A stretch of DNA of 41,604 nt from Terriglobia bacterium. GTDB lineage: Bacteria > Acidobacteriota > Terriglobia > UBA7540. The notes beneath the pieces were generated by a model. The model was given only the letters and a program-made list of their open reading frames with translations, did no database searches and was not told the DNA's origin. Shown here one piece after another: positions 38,942-41,604 of this stretch. The stretch is from assembly GCA_030041095.1 (NCBI GenBank), contig JASHON010000144.1, positions 1 through 41,604 of the forward strand, in the 5' to 3' direction. The translations under genes and the position numbers were made by a program. The first letter of the stretch is position 1. Every line of letters begins with the position of its first letter.

Positions 38942-40339
38942 ATGAAGCTGAGATTCGCGTTGGGGCTACTCGCCGTGGCTTTCACCGGAACGAGCTGGGC
39001 GGCGGGTAACTTCTATCTTCATGATGGCGACCGCGTACTTTTTTACGGCGACAGTATCACCGAGCAACGGTACTACCCCGTAGCGGTTGAAACTTACGTC
39101 CGCACACGGTTCCCTAATCTCAGGGTGTCGTTCATCGACTCGGCCGTAGGCGGAGCGCGCGTCACAGGAAACTGGGCGGTGCAGTCTGAAGACGAAAGTC
39201 TGGAGCGCGACGTATTCCCGTTCAAGCCGACCGTCGTCACCATCATGCTCGGCATGAACGACGGTTTGTATCAGCCGCTCACCCCAGCCATCTTCAATAC
39301 TTACCGAACCGGGTACGAAGCCATCGTCGGGTCCCTGCAGACGCACCTTCCAGGAGTCAGAATCGTGCCGATCGAGCCGTCGCCCTGGGACGACGTCACC
39401 GTGACTTCAGGTTACAGCTTTCACCCGGAGACCTGGCCTCCTCCCCATACACCCGGCGGATATAACCAGACGATGATCCGCTTTTCGCAATTCGTGAAGC
39501 AGCTCGGTGAGGAGCACCATTTGCTAGTCGTCGATTTCAATATGCCTCTGGTGAAGCTGATGAAAGAGGCAATCAGGACGGAGCCGGCGCTCGCAGGGAA
39601 AATCATTCCGGGCCGGATTCATCCGGGCGCCAGCGGCGAGCTCGCTATGGCGCAGGTTCTATTGAAGGCCTGGGGAGCGCCGGCAACTGTAACCCGAGTG
39701 GAGATCAATGCAGTAGACCGCCGCGTCGAACAATCCGTCAGGACGAACGTCAGCGATCTCGCAGCAAATTCAGGTATCGTTAGTTGGGCCCAGACCGATC
39801 AGTGCCTGCCTTATCCCATCATGACGCTTCACGCTGACGACTGGCCGCAATTTCCTCCTGATCCCTTTGGCCGCGGTGCGACGCGGATCTTCTGGCATTT
39901 GCCGCCGCTTAAAGGCGCCACGATTAACCCGGTCGCACTAATGATCGTCAAATTCATGAAGATGTATCAGCAACTCGATACTGAGATTCTCAAGGTGGGC
40001 GGCCTTCAGGCGTCGTCGTATTCGCTTGCCATTGACGGAGAATCCGTCGGTACGTTCACGCGGGAGCAGTTGGCTGCGGGCGTGAATCTAGCTGAGTACG
40101 AAACTCCAATGATGAACCAAGCCGATAAGGTGCTAGCGCTGGTGTGGAAAGAGGAAGACGTGCGGTTCTTCGGCTGGCGGGCAGTCCAGGTGCCCCTTTG
40201 GAATGATGCAACGCCTGGTATGAGGGAAGCCGTCGATCAACTGCTCGCAAAACTCGGCGAGGAACAAACCGCACTGGCCGCTCAGGCGAGCGCTGACGCG
40301 CAGCCCCGAACTTGGCGATACGAACTGCGGCCAATGTGA
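38942..40339 (+). CDS. Secreted SGNH/GDSL hydrolase with an altered Asp
   Basis: This 465-residue protein has a signal peptide (MKLRFALGLLAVAFTGTSWA). The SGNH blocks are visible: S38 in FYGDSITEQ, a Gly in SAVGGARV, N106 in LGMNDG and H227 in GRIHPGASGELAMAQVLLKAWG. The family's Asp three residues before the His is Gly224 here (codon GGC), so it may work as a Ser-His dyad or be weakened. These enzymes act as carbohydrate or lipid esterases. The region after ~240 is an all-beta extension of unknown role. GAGGAGG precedes the ATG. It stands near the GH2 gene, suggesting joint breakdown of acylated polysaccharide. Confidence 0.85.
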   Translation: MKLRFALGLLAVAFTGTSWAAGNFYLHDGDRVLFYGDSITEQRYYPVAVETYVRTRFPNLRVSFIDSAVGGARVTGNWAVQSEDESLERDVFPFKPTVVTIMLGMNDGLYQPLTPAIFNTYRTGYEAIVGSLQTHLPGVRIVPIEPSPWDDVTVTSGYSFHPETWPPPHTPGGYNQTMIRFSQFVKQLGEEHHLLVVDFNMPLVKLMKEAIRTEPALAGKIIPGRIHPGASGELAMAQVLLKAWGAPATVTRVEINAVDRRVEQSVRTNVSDLAANSGIVSWAQTDQCLPYPIMTLHADDWPQFPPDPFGRGATRIFWHLPPLKGATINPVALMIVKFMKMYQQLDTEILKVGGLQASSYSLAIDGESVGTFTREQLAAGVNLAEYETPMMNQADKVLALVWKEEDVRFFGWRAVQVPLWNDATPGMREAVDQLLAKLGEEQTALAAQASADAQPRTWRYELRPM

Positions 40340-40419
40340 GGGCCGAGTGTAGCGAGCCATTCGCGTTGGAGCTTCCGGTTAGTTCGCTTGGTTGCCCATA
40401 TGCGGCAGTTCTTGTTCCG

Positions 40420-41175
40420 TCAGATTTTCCGCGCTACGATCCGGAGTCGCCGGTAGTCAACATACCATCCGCCGTCACGAAAAAGCGAAGGCTGGAGGAG
40501 CTGTTCCACCCGGCGCACGAAGGCATCTCGCCGCTCTGGTGGGATGGCCGCACAGAAAGCGCCGGCGAACATCGTGATCCAATTGCGCATCCCTTCCTGT
40601 CCCTGATCCAGGGGCGTCGGGCGGTCGAACAACGTGGCAAAAACAACCTCGAATCCGTGGCTCTCCAAGAGGGAGCTGTATTCCGCAATGCCGGGAAAAT
40701 ACCAAGGATTCTTCACCTCGGTGGATGCGCGGCCGAGGAGCTGGAGAGAATCGTAAAACGCCTGCACGAGCGCCTGGACGTTGCCCTTTCCTCCGAACTC
40801 GGCCACAAAGCGTCCTCCCGGCTTCAGGGCTTCATGAACAGATTCAACGACACGCTCGGGCTCGGTGATCCAATGCAGGGCGGCGTTAGAAAAAATCGCA
40901 TCGAACGGGCGGTCAAACCAGAAGTCGCGAGCGTCAGCCACTTCGAAGTGCAAGGCGGGGTAGTTGCGGCTCGCCTCCGCAATCATGGCAGGCGAGCTGT
41001 CAATTCCAATAGTCTCCGAGTCAAAGGCAGCTATTTTCGCAGTGAGGTGGCCCGTGCCGCATCCAAGATCGAGAATGCGCTCGCCGGCTGCTGGAGCAAG
41101 GAGATCGATGAGCTCTGCGCCTCTCTCCCAGACGAACGAATGCTTTGTGTCGTATAGATTGGGGTCCCAGAACAT
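40420..41175 (-). CDS. Class I SAM-dependent methyltransferase
   Basis: This protein of about 251 residues begins MFWDPNLYDTKHSFVWERGAELIDLL, a start typical of its group; upstream in-frame starts add unconserved sequence. Motif I is ILDLGCGTGHLT, the motif II acid is IGIDSS, then VADARDFWFDRPFDAIFSNAALHWI and the post-motif LKPGGRFVAEFGGKGN. This places it with the trans-aconitate-methyltransferase/UbiE-like class I enzymes. The methyl acceptor cannot be told. No clear ribosome-binding site is seen. It is convergent with the SGNH gene. Confidence 0.85.
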   Translation of the reverse strand: MFWDPNLYDTKHSFVWERGAELIDLLAPAAGERILDLGCGTGHLTAKIAAFDSETIGIDSSPAMIAEASRNYPALHFEVADARDFWFDRPFDAIFSNAALHWITEPERVVESVHEALKPGGRFVAEFGGKGNVQALVQAFYDSLQLLGRASTEVKNPWYFPGIAEYSSLLESHGFEVVFATLFDRPTPLDQGQEGMRNWITMFAGAFCAAIPPERRDAFVRRVEQLLQPSLFRDGGWYVDYRRLRIVARKI

Positions 41176-41353
41176 AGACGACTTGGTGAGTTTGACACAA
41201 TAATGCGGGTTCGTCAGATATTTCAAGCATCCCAGTTCGGCCGAAGGCTGCGTCTCCAGCGCCCTCACTGGTTCGGTTAGAGTGTCGCGACCCTCGTATC
41301 GAAAGTCCAGGCACTCTTAGCGAACGCGCACCTTTTGTAAGAATCTAATCTCA

Positions 41354-41500
41354 ATGAGCAGTGGAGTTGAAACAATCCACCTTGGGCAACTCAGGCAGCC
41401 AGCCGGCCAGAGCTCCCTGAATCCAGCCACCAGAACTGGGAGATTGATGTTTGCAGGTCTCAATCCGGGTGTTTATGAGCTTACCGTTCGGATCGCAACA
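41354..41500 (+). pseudogene. Possible fragment of a carboxypeptidase-regulatory-like domain
   Basis: A short open frame contains LMFAGLNPGVYELTVR, a typical end of the beta-sandwich domain found before TonB-dependent transporters and in many Acidobacteriota secreted proteins. It breaks off into unrelated sequence, so it is at best a remnant. The stretch 41176-41353 holds nothing I recognise. Confidence 0.3.
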
Positions 41501-41604
41501 CTACTGCCGCGTATTCGGCGCGGCTTGCCAGATCCAATGGCCCTTTTGGGCCGCAACTTTTTGCTGCTCCATCTCAGAGTTGACCGGCAGCTTCACGTAA
41601 TAAT
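41501..41604 (-). CDS. C-terminal end of an unidentified protein (partial)
   Basis: The reverse strand is open from the window edge to a TAG at 41503-41501. The 33 visible residues include VKLPVNSEMEQQKVAAQKGH and end AAPNTRQ. I do not recognise a family. The start lies beyond the window. The evidence is only an open frame with protein-like composition. Confidence 0.4.
   Translation of the reverse strand, partial: YYVKLPVNSEMEQQKVAAQKGHWIWQAAPNTRQ

Noticed and set aside
1-41604. CRISPR array, tRNA or rRNA genes
   Set aside because: No regularly spaced repeats with unique spacers, and no tRNA or rRNA signature, were seen on either strand.

Overview
This 41.6 kb window looks like a chromosomal segment of an Acidobacteriota-type soil bacterium. 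That placement is an inference from general gene character, from GTAGCGCCGGC-type palindromic intergenic repeats, and from a 'FAGLNPGVYELTV' carboxypeptidase-regulatory-like fragment at the right edge. No rRNA, tRNA, CRISPR array or transposase was found.

The outstanding feature is a block from about 2.0 to 35.7 kb in which six leaders carry sequences that fit the fluoride (crcB-motif) riboswitch. Each has a GGYG..CGCC-type P1 stem, a GGAGU-like loop, a P3 hairpin and a downstream ACUCC-like strand for the pseudoknot. They lie at 1998 (+), 12868 (-), 17908 (-), 18061 (+), 21280 (+) and 25220 (+). Promoter-like elements can be placed just upstream of each, with varying quality. The riboswitches precede: (1) a dynamin-like GTPase, a Cys/His protein and a second dynamin-like GTPase; (2) a coiled-coil protein, a HEAT protein, an MFS transporter, a zinc-ribbon/HEAT protein, a P-loop ATPase and a third dynamin-like GTPase; (3) an internally deleted ribosomal S9-like ORF, a metallophosphoesterase, enolase and a fourth dynamin-like GTPase fused to a Cys/His module; (4) SAM synthetase, DNA polymerase III delta' and a hypothetical protein; (5) two MutS-like ATPases; (6) a seven-gene complex related to hydrogenase-4/formate hydrogenlyase.

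The last complex is probably not a hydrogenase. Its large subunit lacks both CxxC pairs that bind the [NiFe] centre, and its small subunit has Ser in place of one proximal-cluster Cys, so it fits the energy-converting-hydrogenase-related (Ehr) type. No CrcB/Fluc or CLC-F fluoride exporter is present. I read the block as a fluoride-responsive island that combines second copies of possibly fluoride-sensitive functions (enolase, MetK, HolB), a membrane ion-translocating complex, and a set of membrane GTPases with HEAT and zinc partners.

The flanks are ordinary accessory DNA. On the left are a partial DUF6788-like gene, a Phd/VapC toxin-antitoxin pair and an NTF2-like gene bracketed by direct repeats. 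On the right are a secreted glycoside hydrolase family 2 enzyme, a secreted SGNH hydrolase, a methyltransferase and a partial gene. Three copies of a ~140 bp palindromic repeat lie at 1720, 24768 and 35837; the first and last sit at the two ends of the fluoride block.
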